Part shown: piece after piece, positions 42,786 through 51,088 of the stretch | How positions within the stretch are numbered: the stretch's first letter is position 1 | Layout of the letters: every line of letters begins with the position of its first letter | Assembly (NCBI GenBank): GCA_963781345.1 | Contig: CAWAFQ010000014.1 | Location: 124,001 to 188,000 of the forward strand | Length of the DNA stretch: 64,000 nt | Direction: 5' to 3' | From: JBBRHQ01 sp963781345 | GTDB taxonomy: Bacteria > Actinomycetota > Thermoleophilia > Solirubrobacterales > 70-9 | Notes under the pieces: model-generated | Database searches by the model: none | Seen by the model: only the letters and a program-made list of their open reading frames with translations | Told to the model about the DNA's origin: nothing | Program-made: the position numbers and the translations under genes

Positions 42786-44179
42786 GCTCCCTGCCGCTGG
42801 CCCACGCCCTCGTCGCGAGGCAGGATCTGCCGGTCCCGGCCTGGTTGTTCGCCTGGGGGGCGTCGATCGTCCTGATCGCCTCCTTCTTCGCGCTCTCGGT
42901 CGGCTGGCGGCGCCCCCGCTTCGAGGAGGATGGCTGGCGTCCCCTCGGGGCGGGGGTCTCGCGGGTCCTCTGCGGGGCGCCGGCACAGGTCCTCTGTGGC
43001 GCGATCGGCGTCTTCCTTCTCGGGGTTGGGATCTACTCGGGACTGCGTGGCACCGAGGCGCCGGACCGCAACTTCGCGCTGACCTTCTTCTACGTCACCG
43101 CCTGGCTCGGCATCCCCCTGTTCAGCGTCTTCCTCGGCAACGTCTTCCGGCCCTTCAACCCCTGGCGGGCGATCGGCAGGGCCGGCGGCGGCGCCTTCGA
43201 AGCGCTGGCAGGCCAGCGCTTCGCCCACGCCCGCTACCCGCAGCGGCTCGGTCGCTGGCCCGCGGCGGTGGGCCTCGTCGCGGTCGTCTGGCTCGAGATC
43301 ATCTACGGCTCCAGCGGCGGTGTCGCGGTGGGGCTCTCGCCCCACGTCGCCGCGGTCGCGGCTATCGCCTACACGGTCTACACGCTGGCGATGATGGCCG
43401 TCTTCGGGACCGAGGAGTGGTGTGAGCGAGGCGAGGTCTTCTCGGTCTATTTCGGGATGTTCTCCCAGCTCGGCGTCTTCGAGGCGCGCCAGGGCCGGCT
43501 CGGAGTCCGCCGGCCGTTCTCGGCAGCGACCCGGTGGGCGGGGGCGATCCCCGGCTCGGTGGCGATGGTCGTCGCCTCGATCGGAACCACGAGCTTCGAC
43601 GGCGCCCAGGAGGGGGTGCTGAAGCAGCCGGTGCTCGACACCTTCAACTGGCTCAGCGACCGCGGCCTCGACCTCACCACCTCGCTGCGGCTGGCCGACT
43701 CGATCTTCCTCGCGATCTGCATCGCCGGGGTCGCCCTCGTCTACCTCGTCGGGGTCGAGGGGATGCGTACGGTTCGCGGCGCCCCGCCCGCACGCGAGTT
43801 GCGCGCCGGCTTCGCCCACGTCCTCATACCGATCGCCTTCGCCTACCTCGTCGCCCACTACTTCAGCCTCTTCGTCTTTCAGGAGCAGGCGCAGTTCACC
43901 TATCTGCTCTCCGACCCCCTGGGGACGACGACGACCGATCTCTTCGGGACGGCGTCGAGCGGCGTCGACTACAGGGTCGTCAGCGCCAACGCGATCTGGT
44001 ACGTGCAGGTGGCCGCCCTCATCATCGGCCACGTCGTCGGCCTCACCCTCGCCCACGACCGGGCGATCACCTACTGGCGCGATTACCGCCAGGCGGCGAG
44101 GTCGCAGTACTGGATGCTGGCGGTGATGGTCTCCTTCACCTGCTTCGGCCTCTACCTGCTCTCCTCGGCCAACGGATGA
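42782..44179 (+). CDS. Large polytopic membrane protein of unknown function
   Basis: A 465-residue integral membrane protein with about 11-12 helices. The N-terminus carries a short leader-like stretch (SLPLAHALVARQDLPVPAW). Recognisable stretches are FGTEEWCERGEVFSVYFGMFSQLG, RPFNPWRAIGR and HYFSLFVFQEQAQFTYLLSDP. I have seen similar actinobacterial proteins labelled fenitrothion hydrolase, a label I would not trust without a search. It overlaps the cupredoxin-like gene at the start and a 55-residue membrane gene at the end, consistent with a membrane complex. No transport-family signature is evident. Confidence 0.65.
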   Translation: MSSLPLAHALVARQDLPVPAWLFAWGASIVLIASFFALSVGWRRPRFEEDGWRPLGAGVSRVLCGAPAQVLCGAIGVFLLGVGIYSGLRGTEAPDRNFALTFFYVTAWLGIPLFSVFLGNVFRPFNPWRAIGRAGGGAFEALAGQRFAHARYPQRLGRWPAAVGLVAVVWLEIIYGSSGGVAVGLSPHVAAVAAIAYTVYTLAMMAVFGTEEWCERGEVFSVYFGMFSQLGVFEARQGRLGVRRPFSAATRWAGAIPGSVAMVVASIGTTSFDGAQEGVLKQPVLDTFNWLSDRGLDLTTSLRLADSIFLAICIAGVALVYLVGVEGMRTVRGAPPARELRAGFAHVLIPIAFAYLVAHYFSLFVFQEQAQFTYLLSDPLGTTTTDLFGTASSGVDYRVVSANAIWYVQVAALIIGHVVGLTLAHDRAITYWRDYRQAARSQYWMLAVMVSFTCFGLYLLSSANG

Positions 44180-44343
44180 GCGCCGCCTTCCTCCTCCCGC
44201 TCGCCCACGCCGGCCACTGGACCTGGCTCCTCTTCGTGCCGCCGGTCGCGATCGTAGTCTTCTCGATCATCAGGACCACGATCTCAGAGCGGCGGAAGGA
44301 GCGTCAGGAGCGTGCCAGGTCAGAGAAGCCCGCAGACCGCTAG
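44176..44343 (+). CDS. 55-residue membrane protein
   Basis: Starts MSAAFLLPLAHAGHWTWLLF with a single membrane helix (WLLFVPPVAIVVFSIIRTTI) and a highly charged C-terminus (SERRKERQERARSEKPADR). ATG overlaps the stop of the large membrane protein (ATGA at 44176-44179). The LPLAHAGHW start echoes the LPLAHA of the upstream protein. Likely a small subunit of the same complex. Confidence 0.65.
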   Translation: MSAAFLLPLAHAGHWTWLLFVPPVAIVVFSIIRTTISERRKERQERARSEKPADR

Positions 44344-44449
44344 CAGCGGCTCCCAGCAGTGGAGGCAGGGCGCGCTGCGCGCATCGTTGATCTCGCTGGC
44401 CCTCAGCCTGGTCCTCTTGGCCGCGATCCTTGCGGTTCGCGCCGGCTAG
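44312..44449 (+). CDS. 45-residue membrane protein
   Basis: Short reading frame from GTG 44312 (VPGQRSPQTASSGSQQW) to TAG 44449. After a hydrophilic 20-residue arm comes one hydrophobic helix (SLISLALSLVLLAAILAV) and RAG. GGAAGGAG at 44295-44302 could serve as ribosome site. It overlaps the end of the previous gene by 32 bases in another frame and its stop meets the sufD stop. Architecture and placement support a real gene, but it is short. Confidence 0.45.
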   Translation: MPGQRSPQTASSGSQQWRQGALRASLISLALSLVLLAAILAVRAG

Positions 44450-45621
44450 CTGAGGATCTCGGCGAGGCGCTGCGCGAGCGCCGCGGAGACTCTGTCGCGC
44501 GTCGGCCCCTCGGGGAGGCGCTCTACCAGGGACTCGAGGAAGCCCTCGATGATCAGCGACTTCGCCCCGGCCGGGGAGAGCCCGCGCGAGGTCAGGTAGA
44601 AGAGCTGCTCGCGGTCGATCTGGGCGATCGCCGCGGCGTGGGTGCAGCGGACGTCGTTGGCAAGGATCTCGAGGCCCGGGATCGCGTCGGCGTGGGCATC
44701 GGTCGAGAGCAGCAGGTTGCGGCTCTCCTGGAAGGCGTCGGTCTGCTGGGCGCCGGGGTCGACCTTGATCATCCCCCGCCAGACCGCGGTTGAGCGGGCG
44801 GCGAGAACGCCGCGGAAGGCGAGGTCGGAGGTCGTGTTCGGCGCCGCGTGCTCCTGTGTGGTGTCGTAATCGAGGTGCTGGCCGGGGCCGCCGGCGTAGC
44901 CGCCGGTGACGCGAGCCTCGGAGCCGGGCCCGGCGAGCTTGGTCTCCATCCGCACCTTGCCCCTGGCCGAGCCGAAGCCCAGCGCGGTCCAATCGAGGAC
45001 CCCGTCGCGGCCGACCTCGGCGCGCTGCGAGGAGAAGATCCAGGCCGACTCGGAGATGTCCTGGGTGCTGATGTAGCGGAGCCGGGCCCCCTCGCCGACC
45101 GATAGCTCAACGACCGAGTTCAGAATCGCGTCGACGTCGTCACCGGGGGAGGAGTGCAGCTCGGAGACCTCGGCCTCTGCACCGTCCTCGAGCACGATCA
45201 GCGTCCGCCAGTGGATCGCCGTGCCGGGCTCGGAGAGGCTGACCTCGACCTCGATCGGCTCCTCGACGCGGATGCCGGCTCCGACGTGGATCAGGACCCC
45301 GTCGCTCCATGCTGCGTCATTTCGGGCGACGAACGGATCCTCGATCTCGACCAGAGACCCGAGCCGCTGGTGGAGCAGATCATCGTCAGTCCCAAGAGCA
45401 TCGCGCAGCGAGATCACCGAAACCCCCTCGGGCAACGCCTCTGGCCTCTGGCTGACCTCTGCTTCGGCGGCCTCGTATCCATCGATCTCCAGCCCCGCCA
45501 GATCGGTGAACTCCCACCCCTTGACCTTCGAGTCGGGCAGCGGCAGCTGATCGGAGAGAGAGGCGCCTCGGCGGCGCCTCTCCTGAAGCCAAGCGGGTTC
45601 GGTCGCGGCGGCGCTAACCAA
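44446..45621 (-). CDS. sufD: Fe-S cluster assembly protein SufD
   Basis: A 391-residue component of the SufBCD scaffold, which builds Fe-S clusters in the cytoplasm. The C-terminal half is the beta-helix typical of SufB/SufD; the functional His region reads NDVRCTHAAAIAQIDREQLFYL, ending in SRGLSPAGAKSLIIEGFL. It starts inside the end of sufB (8-base overlap) and is the last gene of the Rieske-sufB-sufD operon. Its stop overlaps that of a small gene on the other strand. Confidence 0.95.
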   Translation of the reverse strand: MVSAAATEPAWLQERRRRGASLSDQLPLPDSKVKGWEFTDLAGLEIDGYEAAEAEVSQRPEALPEGVSVISLRDALGTDDDLLHQRLGSLVEIEDPFVARNDAAWSDGVLIHVGAGIRVEEPIEVEVSLSEPGTAIHWRTLIVLEDGAEAEVSELHSSPGDDVDAILNSVVELSVGEGARLRYISTQDISESAWIFSSQRAEVGRDGVLDWTALGFGSARGKVRMETKLAGPGSEARVTGGYAGGPGQHLDYDTTQEHAAPNTTSDLAFRGVLAARSTAVWRGMIKVDPGAQQTDAFQESRNLLLSTDAHADAIPGLEILANDVRCTHAAAIAQIDREQLFYLTSRGLSPAGAKSLIIEGFLESLVERLPEGPTRDRVSAALAQRLAEILS

Positions 45622-47047
45622 TGCTGCCCTCCATCTGCAGCTCGATCAGCCGGTTGAGCTCGACCGCGTACTCCATCGGCAGCTCCTTGGTCACCGGCTC
45701 GATGAAGCCGTTGACGATCATCTTCGAGGCCTCCTCCTCGTCGAGCCCGCGGCTCTGCAGGTAGAAGAGCTGCTCATCGCCGATCTTCGAGACGGTCGCC
45801 TCGTGGCCGACGTCGGCGTCGTTCTCGTCGATGCGGATCGTCGGGTAGGTGTCCGAGCGCGAGTCCTCATCGAGCAGGAGCGCGTCGCAGACGACCTTCG
45901 AGCGGGCACCGGTCGCCCCGCCCGCGACCTCGAGCAGGCCGCGGTAGGTGCTGCGTCCGCCGTCCTTTGAGATCGACTTGGAGAAGATCGAGGAGGAGGT
46001 GCGGGGTGCGGCATGGATGATCTTGCCACCCGCGTCCTGGTGCTGGCCCGCCCCGGCAAAGGCGATCGAGAGAATCTCGCCGTGGGCCTCCTCGCCGAGC
46101 AGATAGATCGAGGGGTACTTCATCGTCAGCTTCGATCCGAGGTTGCAGTCGACCCACTCCATCGTCGCCTTCTCGTGGGCGACGGCCCGCTTGGTGACGA
46201 GGTTGAAGACGTTTTGGGACCAGTTCTGCACGGTCGTGTAGCGGACCCGCGCGCTCGGCTTGGCGACGATCTCGACGACCGCGGAGTGAAGCGAGTCGCT
46301 CGAGTACACGGGCGCCGTGCAGCCCTCGATGTAGTGGACGTCTGAGCCCTCCTCGGCGATGATCAGCGTCCGCTCGAACTGGCCCATGTTCTCGGTGTTG
46401 ATGCGGAAGTAGGCCTGCAGCGGCATCTCGACCTTTACCCCGGCGGGGACGTAGACGAAGGAGCCGCCCGACCAGACGGCCGAGTTGAGCGCCGCCAGCT
46501 TGTTGTCGTTGGGCGGGATGATCGTCGCCCAGTACTCGCGGACGAGATCCTCGTGCTCGCGCAGCGCCGTGTCCATGTCGGTGAAGATCACGCCCTGGGC
46601 CTCGAGCTTCTCGTTGACCTGGTGGTAGACGACCTCGGACTCATACTGGGCGCCGACGCCCGAGAGGAACTTGCGCTCGGCCTCGGGGATGCCGAGGCGG
46701 TCGAAGGTGTTCTTGATGTCCTCGGGGACCTCGCTCCAGTCGCGGCTGTTTCGGTCCGAGGCGCGGACGAAGTAGTGGATGTCGTCGAAGTCGATCTGGT
46801 CGAGGTCACCGCCCCAATTCGGGGTCGGGCGCTGCTCGAAGTGCTCGAAGGCCTTGAGGCGGAAGTCAAGCATCCATTTCGGCTCCTGCTTGTACTCCGA
46901 GATCGACTCGACAACCTCGCGAGAGAGCCCCTTCGGCGCCTTGTAGGCGTACCCGGTCTCGGGATCGTGGAAGCCGAACTTCTCCTTGTAGTCGGCGTTG
47001 ATGCCGGCGACTTCGCGCTGCTCTGCGATGACCTCGGGTGTTGCCAT
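45614..47047 (-). CDS. sufB: Fe-S cluster assembly protein SufB
   Basis: A 477-residue scaffold protein of the SUF system. Motifs VWSGGSFVYVPAGVKVEMPL, NMGQFERTLIIAEEGSDVHY, and STYRGLLEVAGGATGARSKVVCD, in which the last Cys is the expected sulfur acceptor, and SKIGDEQLFYLQSRGL near the end. It starts at ATG 47047, directly after the Rieske gene. In many actinobacteria sufB, D, C, S and U form one operon; here they are split. Confidence 0.95.
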   Translation of the reverse strand: MATPEVIAEQREVAGINADYKEKFGFHDPETGYAYKAPKGLSREVVESISEYKQEPKWMLDFRLKAFEHFEQRPTPNWGGDLDQIDFDDIHYFVRASDRNSRDWSEVPEDIKNTFDRLGIPEAERKFLSGVGAQYESEVVYHQVNEKLEAQGVIFTDMDTALREHEDLVREYWATIIPPNDNKLAALNSAVWSGGSFVYVPAGVKVEMPLQAYFRINTENMGQFERTLIIAEEGSDVHYIEGCTAPVYSSDSLHSAVVEIVAKPSARVRYTTVQNWSQNVFNLVTKRAVAHEKATMEWVDCNLGSKLTMKYPSIYLLGEEAHGEILSIAFAGAGQHQDAGGKIIHAAPRTSSSIFSKSISKDGGRSTYRGLLEVAGGATGARSKVVCDALLLDEDSRSDTYPTIRIDENDADVGHEATVSKIGDEQLFYLQSRGLDEEEASKMIVNGFIEPVTKELPMEYAVELNRLIELQMEGSIG

Positions 47048-47051
47048 GGGG

Positions 47052-47369
47052 CTAGTCGACCTCCAGGGTGATGGTGTCGTTCTCGATGGCCACCGGGAAC
47101 GTCTGCACCGGAGCATAGGCGGGGAGCGTCTTCGGCCTGCCCGTTGACAGGTCGAATAGGGATCCGTGACGGGGACACTCGACCGTGCACTCGGCGGCGT
47201 TGAACTCGCCCTCGGCCAGCTGGCCGTCGTCGTGCGAGCAGCGATCCTCGATCGCGTAGAGGTCGCCGTCGCAGTTGAAGACGCCGATCTTTCGTCCGCC
47301 GGCCTCGACAAGGCGCATCTGCCCAGGCGCGAACTCGCTCGCGGCGCAGACATCAATCTTCGGGCTCAT
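47052..47369 (-). CDS. Rieske [2Fe-2S] ferredoxin, Suf-associated
   Basis: A 105-residue soluble Rieske protein. The cluster ligands are in EDRCSHDDGQLAEG (Cys, His) and CTVECPRHGSLFDLSTG (Cys, His). Such small ferredoxins, similar to BphF/NirD types, commonly accompany suf genes. It is first in the operon with sufB and sufD, four bases upstream of sufB, and is preceded by a candidate Rrf2 operator (47408-47430). Possibly an electron donor in cluster assembly or a cluster recipient. Confidence 0.9.
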   Translation of the reverse strand: MSPKIDVCAASEFAPGQMRLVEAGGRKIGVFNCDGDLYAIEDRCSHDDGQLAEGEFNAAECTVECPRHGSLFDLSTGRPKTLPAYAPVQTFPVAIENDTITLEVD

Positions 47370-47407
47370 CTCGGCTGGTCCCTCTTCGGTAGTGCTCGTC
47401 GTCACGT

Positions 47408-47430
47408 AAAACCTAGTTCCGGAGTCGGAT
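47408..47430 (-). promoter_or_regulatory. Candidate Rrf2/IscR operator upstream of Rieske-sufB-sufD
   Basis: On the plus strand AAAACCTAG (47408-47416), six bases, AGTCGG (47423-47428), AT. The same arrangement occurs at 56137-56159 upstream of the rrf2-sufC-sufS block. On the minus strand the right part reads CCGACT, as in the IscR type 1 half-site. It lies about 40 bases before the Rieske start. Confidence 0.55.
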
Positions 47431-47473
47431 TTTAGCGGTTGAGCCCGATGGGGTGTGGTCGCGTAAGGGGGGC

Positions 47474-47479
47474 TTGACA
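47474..47479 (+). promoter_or_regulatory. Possible -35 element of the glyoxalase-like gene
   Basis: A consensus TTGACA occurs 65 bases before the ATG at 47544, in the 174-base divergent gap. No good TATAAT is seen 16-18 bases downstream, so the promoter call is weak. Confidence 0.3.
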
Positions 47480-47543
47480 AAGATCGCAGTTGGCATGAGA
47501 GAGTCAGAGGCCCGGATACGCCCGACAAAGAGGAGATCGCCCG

Positions 47544-48332
47544 ATGACCGAGATGACCAGCTACGAGCCCGGCACGCCCTCGTGGGTCGATCTGGGGACT
47601 CCCGACATCGGGGCCTCGGCGGCCTTCTATGAGGCTCTGTTCGGCTGGTCGATTCCGGAGGGCCCCAACTCTGAGCAGACCGGTGGCTACCGGATGGCGA
47701 TGCAGGGCGACAAGCCGACCGCGGGAATGATGCCGCTGATGCAGGAGGGCCAGCCTCCGGCCTGGTCCACCTACGTCGCCGTCGAGGACGCAGATGCGAC
47801 CGCCGCCGCGGTCAAGGGGGCCGGCGGAACCGTGCTGGCGGAACCGATGGACGTTTTGGACCTCGGCCGCATGGCGGTTTTTGCGGACCCGAGTGGCGCC
47901 GTATTCGGGGTCTGGCAGCCGGGCACTTTCGTCGGCGCCGGGCTCGTCAACGAGCCGGTCTCGGTCACCTGGAACGAACTCAACACCCGCGACCCCGACG
48001 GCTCCAAGGAGTTCTACGCCGCCGCCTTCGGCTGGTCGGGCAAAGACGTCGAGATGGGGGAGGGGATGACCTATACGGAGTTGCACAGGGCGGGCGACGC
48101 CCTGATCGGCGGCATGCTCGACATGCGCGGCCGCGTCCCAGACGAGGTCCCGCCCCACTGGATGGTCTACTTCGCCGTCGCCGACTGCGACGCGACCGTC
48201 GAGAGCGCAAAGGAGCTCGGCGGCGAGCTCGCCTTCGGTCCCGTCGAAATTCCCGCGGGCCGCTTTGCCACGCTCAGCGACCCTCAGGGCGCCTTCTTCT
48301 CGGTGATCGCACTAAGCCCCAGCGCCGGCTGA
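47544..48332 (+). CDS. Two-domain glyoxalase / VOC family protein
   Basis: A 262-residue protein with two tandem VOC (beta-alpha-beta-beta-beta) domains: residues about 8-130 (TPSWVDLGTPDIGASAAFYEALFGW to VFADPSGAVFGVWQ) and 137-258 (VTWNELNTRDPDGSKEFYAAAFGW to LSDPQGAFFSVI). Similar actinobacterial proteins include hydroxylases and antibiotic-resistance proteins; many are unassigned. The metal-binding His/Glu set is incomplete, so a binding rather than lyase role is possible. Preceded by AAAGAGGAGA. Confidence 0.8.
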   Translation: MTEMTSYEPGTPSWVDLGTPDIGASAAFYEALFGWSIPEGPNSEQTGGYRMAMQGDKPTAGMMPLMQEGQPPAWSTYVAVEDADATAAAVKGAGGTVLAEPMDVLDLGRMAVFADPSGAVFGVWQPGTFVGAGLVNEPVSVTWNELNTRDPDGSKEFYAAAFGWSGKDVEMGEGMTYTELHRAGDALIGGMLDMRGRVPDEVPPHWMVYFAVADCDATVESAKELGGELAFGPVEIPAGRFATLSDPQGAFFSVIALSPSAG

Positions 48333-48343
48333 GCTGCGCCCCG

Positions 48344-48384
48344 GCGCTGGATCAGGCTCCGCCAGCGCTGGATCAGGCTCCGCC
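48344..48384. repeat. Two-copy 21-bp tandem repeat
   Basis: GCGCTGGATCAGGCTCCGCC occurs at 48344-48363 and 48365-48384, with a degenerate third copy after it. It lies in the 69-base gap between convergent genes. It might contribute to termination or simply be slippage. Confidence 0.6.
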
Positions 48385-48401
48385 CCGGCGCCGGATGACG
48401 C

Positions 48402-48971
48402 TCAGCCGGCCTCGCGGACGGGCGGACGCGCGGCCGGGCGGCCGAGCCCGGAGCCGCTGCGGGCGAGGCGCCCCGCGAGCAGGACCGCGGCCGGCAGGAC
48501 CACACAGCCCATCGAGACCAGGAACCAGGGCTGGCCGGCGTCGGTGCCGGCGCCGACGGAGTGGGCGACGCCGAGGACCCAGAAGAGCGCGGTGAAGCGG
48601 TGCAGCCGCTTCCAGCGGCCGGCGCCGATCCGCCCCCGCGCGTAGTAGGAGAGCCCGAGCGCGGCGAGGCCGTAGCCGGAGAAGATGCCGAGGGTGGTCC
48701 AGATCGGCCGATAGGCCATCACGAACGGCACCGTGATCCCCGCGGGGCCAGGATTGAGATAGGAGTCTCCGAGCAGGGTGACTCCGTGGATCGCGATCAG
48801 GACGAGGGTCGCCAGCGAGAGGGTCTCGTGCGCCGCCTTCAGGGGCATTCGGTCGGTTCCCGGCCGCCGCGAGATCAGCAGGCCGACCGCCACCGAGACG
48901 CTGGCGCTGGCCAGCGCCGCCGTGCCGGCGGCCCTGCTGGTGATCCAGAAGAGGTGGTGGGTGACGATCAA
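48402..48971 (-). CDS. Ferric reductase-like transmembrane haem protein
   Basis: A 189-residue polytopic protein with five or six helices. Histidines placed in helices (KAAHETLSLATLVLIAIHG, RLHRFTALFWVLGVAHSVG) suggest b-type haem ligands as in the ferric-reductase-like family (YedZ/MsrQ). No FAD or NAD domain is attached. It overlaps the ApbE gene by four bases, so electrons may pass between a flavin-modified partner and this haem protein. Confidence 0.75.
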   Translation of the reverse strand: MIVTHHLFWITSRAAGTAALASASVSVAVGLLISRRPGTDRMPLKAAHETLSLATLVLIAIHGVTLLGDSYLNPGPAGITVPFVMAYRPIWTTLGIFSGYGLAALGLSYYARGRIGAGRWKRLHRFTALFWVLGVAHSVGAGTDAGQPWFLVSMGCVVLPAAVLLAGRLARSGSGLGRPAARPPVREAG

Positions 48972-49924
48972 GCGACCGGCTCCAGCGTCGCGCCCGGAAG
49001 GTGGACCTGGGCCCCCAGCCGCTCGACGGAGCCGTCGTCGTGAACGAGTACGCCCCCGAACGGAAGCTCGGAGGCGGCTCTCTCCGGGCCGCTGAGGAGT
49101 GCCATCTTCGCCAGCACCTCGGCCACCCGGGCGCTCGGCGCGATCGCCGTGACCTGGGCCAGGCCGGTGAATGCCGGCAGGCCGGTTGCGGGGTCGAGCA
49201 GATGGTGGGCGGGGCTGCCGCCGGGGCCGCGCCAGGCGCGCCGCCCGATGCCGCTGGTTGCGACCGCGCCACCCGAGAGCCGCAGCTCGGAGACTGTTCC
49301 CTCGCCGAACGGCCCCTCGACGAGCACGCTGCGCACGGCGCCCGCGGTTCCACCGAGGCGCAGGTCTCCGCAGCAGTCGACGACGAACTGCGGCCGGTCC
49401 CCCAGACCGGATGCGATCAGGTCGGCGACGAGGCCCTTGGCGACCCCGCCGCTGTCGAGCCCCACGCCCGGGGGCCTGGTGACGGTGCCCGCCTCTGGGT
49501 CGGCCTCCAGCAGGCTCCAGTCCCTTGCGGCCCGCGGGGTGGCCGGATGGCGGGGCGGGGCATCGGCGAGCGCCTCGCGCAGCGGCACCGAGCCGGCGCT
49601 GTCCTTGATCGAATCGCGGTAGCCGGCCTCCTCGATCGGGGCCAGCAGGGTCGGGTCGACCAGCCCTCCGCTGCGGGCTCCCGCCTCCCTCGCCGCGGCG
49701 ACGAAGCGGACCATCAGCGGGCTCGCGGCGACGGTGCGGGCGGGGTTGCGGTTGAGGCGCGAGAGCTCGCTCTCGGGAAGGAATCGCGAGAGCCTCCTAT
49801 GGGCTTCGAGCATGCGCTCGCGAGACTGCTCCACGGCCGCGCCGGGTTCGGGTCCTCCGCCGACGATCACGGCCGCGTCGCCTCCGAAGCACTGGAAGCT
49901 CTCGCTCGCCTCGGAGGGGGTCAC
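48968..49924 (-). CDS. apbE: FAD:protein FMN transferase ApbE
   Basis: A 318-residue ApbE-family enzyme that attaches FMN covalently to a Thr/Ser in a target protein. Motifs: MLEAHRRLSRFLPESELSRLN, GGLVDPTLLAP, GLDSGGVAKGLVADLI, FVVDCCGDLRLGG and HHLLDPATGLPAF. No lipoprotein signal is present, so it may act in the cytoplasm or at the membrane. It sits between a single-pass membrane protein and a haem membrane protein in one operon (four-base overlaps on each side). Confidence 0.9.
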   Translation of the reverse strand: MTPSEASESFQCFGGDAAVIVGGGPEPGAAVEQSRERMLEAHRRLSRFLPESELSRLNRNPARTVAASPLMVRFVAAAREAGARSGGLVDPTLLAPIEEAGYRDSIKDSAGSVPLREALADAPPRHPATPRAARDWSLLEADPEAGTVTRPPGVGLDSGGVAKGLVADLIASGLGDRPQFVVDCCGDLRLGGTAGAVRSVLVEGPFGEGTVSELRLSGGAVATSGIGRRAWRGPGGSPAHHLLDPATGLPAFTGLAQVTAIAPSARVAEVLAKMALLSGPERAASELPFGGVLVHDDGSVERLGAQVHLPGATLEPVA

Positions 49925-50304
49925 GACTGCGAGGTGGTCACGGGGGCCGGCGCCGGGGTCGGCGCCGGGGCCGGGGCAGGCGCCGCGACCGCCGAGGAGG
50001 CTGGAACGCGGACGATGGTCCCGCTCACCGGGTCGTAGGCGAGGACCGTGGCCTGCTGTTGAGGCTTCGGAGGAGTTGCTGAGCCGGCTCCGCTTGCAGC
50101 TGCCGTCGTGCGGCCGGCGCTCGCGGGCCCGCTTGCAGTGCTCAGGGCCGGGTCGTTCCCGGTCGCCATCTGGGCGAATACGGCGGCCCAGACGACGCCG
50201 AACATGGCGATCGGCAGGACGATCGCCCGGACCCGAGCCCGCCCGGCCCGCTCCCGGGCTCGCTCGAGTTTTCTGATCGCGGCGTCGCGCCGCACCTGAT
50301 CCAT
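49921..50304 (-). CDS. Single-pass membrane protein with Pro/Ala-rich tail, in ApbE operon
   Basis: A 127-residue protein. The N-terminus is basic (KLERARERAGRARVR), then one helix (AIVLPIAMFGVVWAAVFAQM) and an extracytoplasmic part with a short conserved-looking stretch ATVLAYDPVSGTIVRV and a low-complexity tail rich in AP repeats. DPVSGT resembles, but does not match, the flavinylation motif of ApbE targets (DxxSGAT). It overlaps apbE by four bases. Role unknown; perhaps an ApbE partner. Confidence 0.6.
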   Translation of the reverse strand: MDQVRRDAAIRKLERARERAGRARVRAIVLPIAMFGVVWAAVFAQMATGNDPALSTASGPASAGRTTAAASGAGSATPPKPQQQATVLAYDPVSGTIVRVPASSAVAAPAPAPAPTPAPAPVTTSQS

Positions 50305-50348
50305 GCCGGACAGGCTCGCGCAGGCACAGAAGGGGTTGCTAAGGATTG

Positions 50349-50366
50349 GGTGAGAGTCCTCTTACC
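50349..50366. promoter_or_regulatory. Candidate response-regulator operator between divergent operons
   Basis: Near palindrome GGTGAGAG-TC-CTCTTACC lies in the 112-base gap between the ApbE operon and the OmpR-type regulator gene. It is a plausible binding site through which the regulator controls both, but this is inference. Confidence 0.4.
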
Positions 50367-50416
50367 GTCCGCCGGCGGTGGCCGAGCCCTGCCGGCTGGG
50401 CTCTAGCATCGACGGG

Positions 50417-51088
50417 GTGCGGGTTCTGATCGTCGAGGACGAGTCCGCGATTGCGGATTTCATATCTCGCGGCCTCGAGGCCGAGGGATACGCCGTGCGG
50501 ATGGCGGCTGACGGGGTTGACGGCGAGCGGCTCGCGCTCGACGGCGGCTCCGACCTGGTCATTCTCGACCGGATGCTTCCGGGCCGCGACGGCCTCGATG
50601 TCCTCGAGGCAATCCGCCACGCCGACCCGGGGCTGCCGGTGATCCTGCTCACCGCTCGGGCGGAGGTGGAAGACCGGGTCGAGGGGCTCGACCGCGGTGC
50701 CACGGACTACGTGACCAAGCCCTTCTCTTTCGAGGAGCTTGCCGCGCGGGTACGAGCCCACCTGCGTCGCCCGGACGGCGACGAGCCGACCAGGCTGCAG
50801 GGCTCGGGAGTCGAGCTCGACCTGATCCGCCGCACCGCCGAGCGCGGGGGAGAGTCGATCCATCTCTCGAAGAAGGAGTTCGACCTCCTCGCGTACCTGA
50901 TGCGACACCAGGGCGAGGTGCTGCCGCGCCAGAGGATCCTCTCGGCGGTCTGGGGATATGACCACGATCCGGGCACCAACGTCGTCCAGGTCTACATCGG
51001 CTACCTGCGCCGCCGCCTCGCCGCCGGGGGCGGGGAGGTGCCGATTGAGACGATCCGCTCGGTGGGCTATCGCTTCGGGGTTCGTTGA
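50417..51088 (+). CDS. OmpR-family response regulator
   Basis: A 223-residue regulator, similar to the MprA / TcrA type. Receiver: VRVLIVEDESAIADFI, phospho-acceptor in DLVILDRMLPGRDG, Lys in TDYVTKPFSFEEL. DNA-binding winged helix: IHLSKKEFDLLAYLM through ETIRSVGYRF. Start GTG 50417 gives the normal N-terminus. Its stop overlaps the TTG of the kinase gene. Confidence 0.9.
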   Translation: MRVLIVEDESAIADFISRGLEAEGYAVRMAADGVDGERLALDGGSDLVILDRMLPGRDGLDVLEAIRHADPGLPVILLTARAEVEDRVEGLDRGATDYVTKPFSFEELAARVRAHLRRPDGDEPTRLQGSGVELDLIRRTAERGGESIHLSKKEFDLLAYLMRHQGEVLPRQRILSAVWGYDHDPGTNVVQVYIGYLRRRLAAGGGEVPIETIRSVGYRFGVR

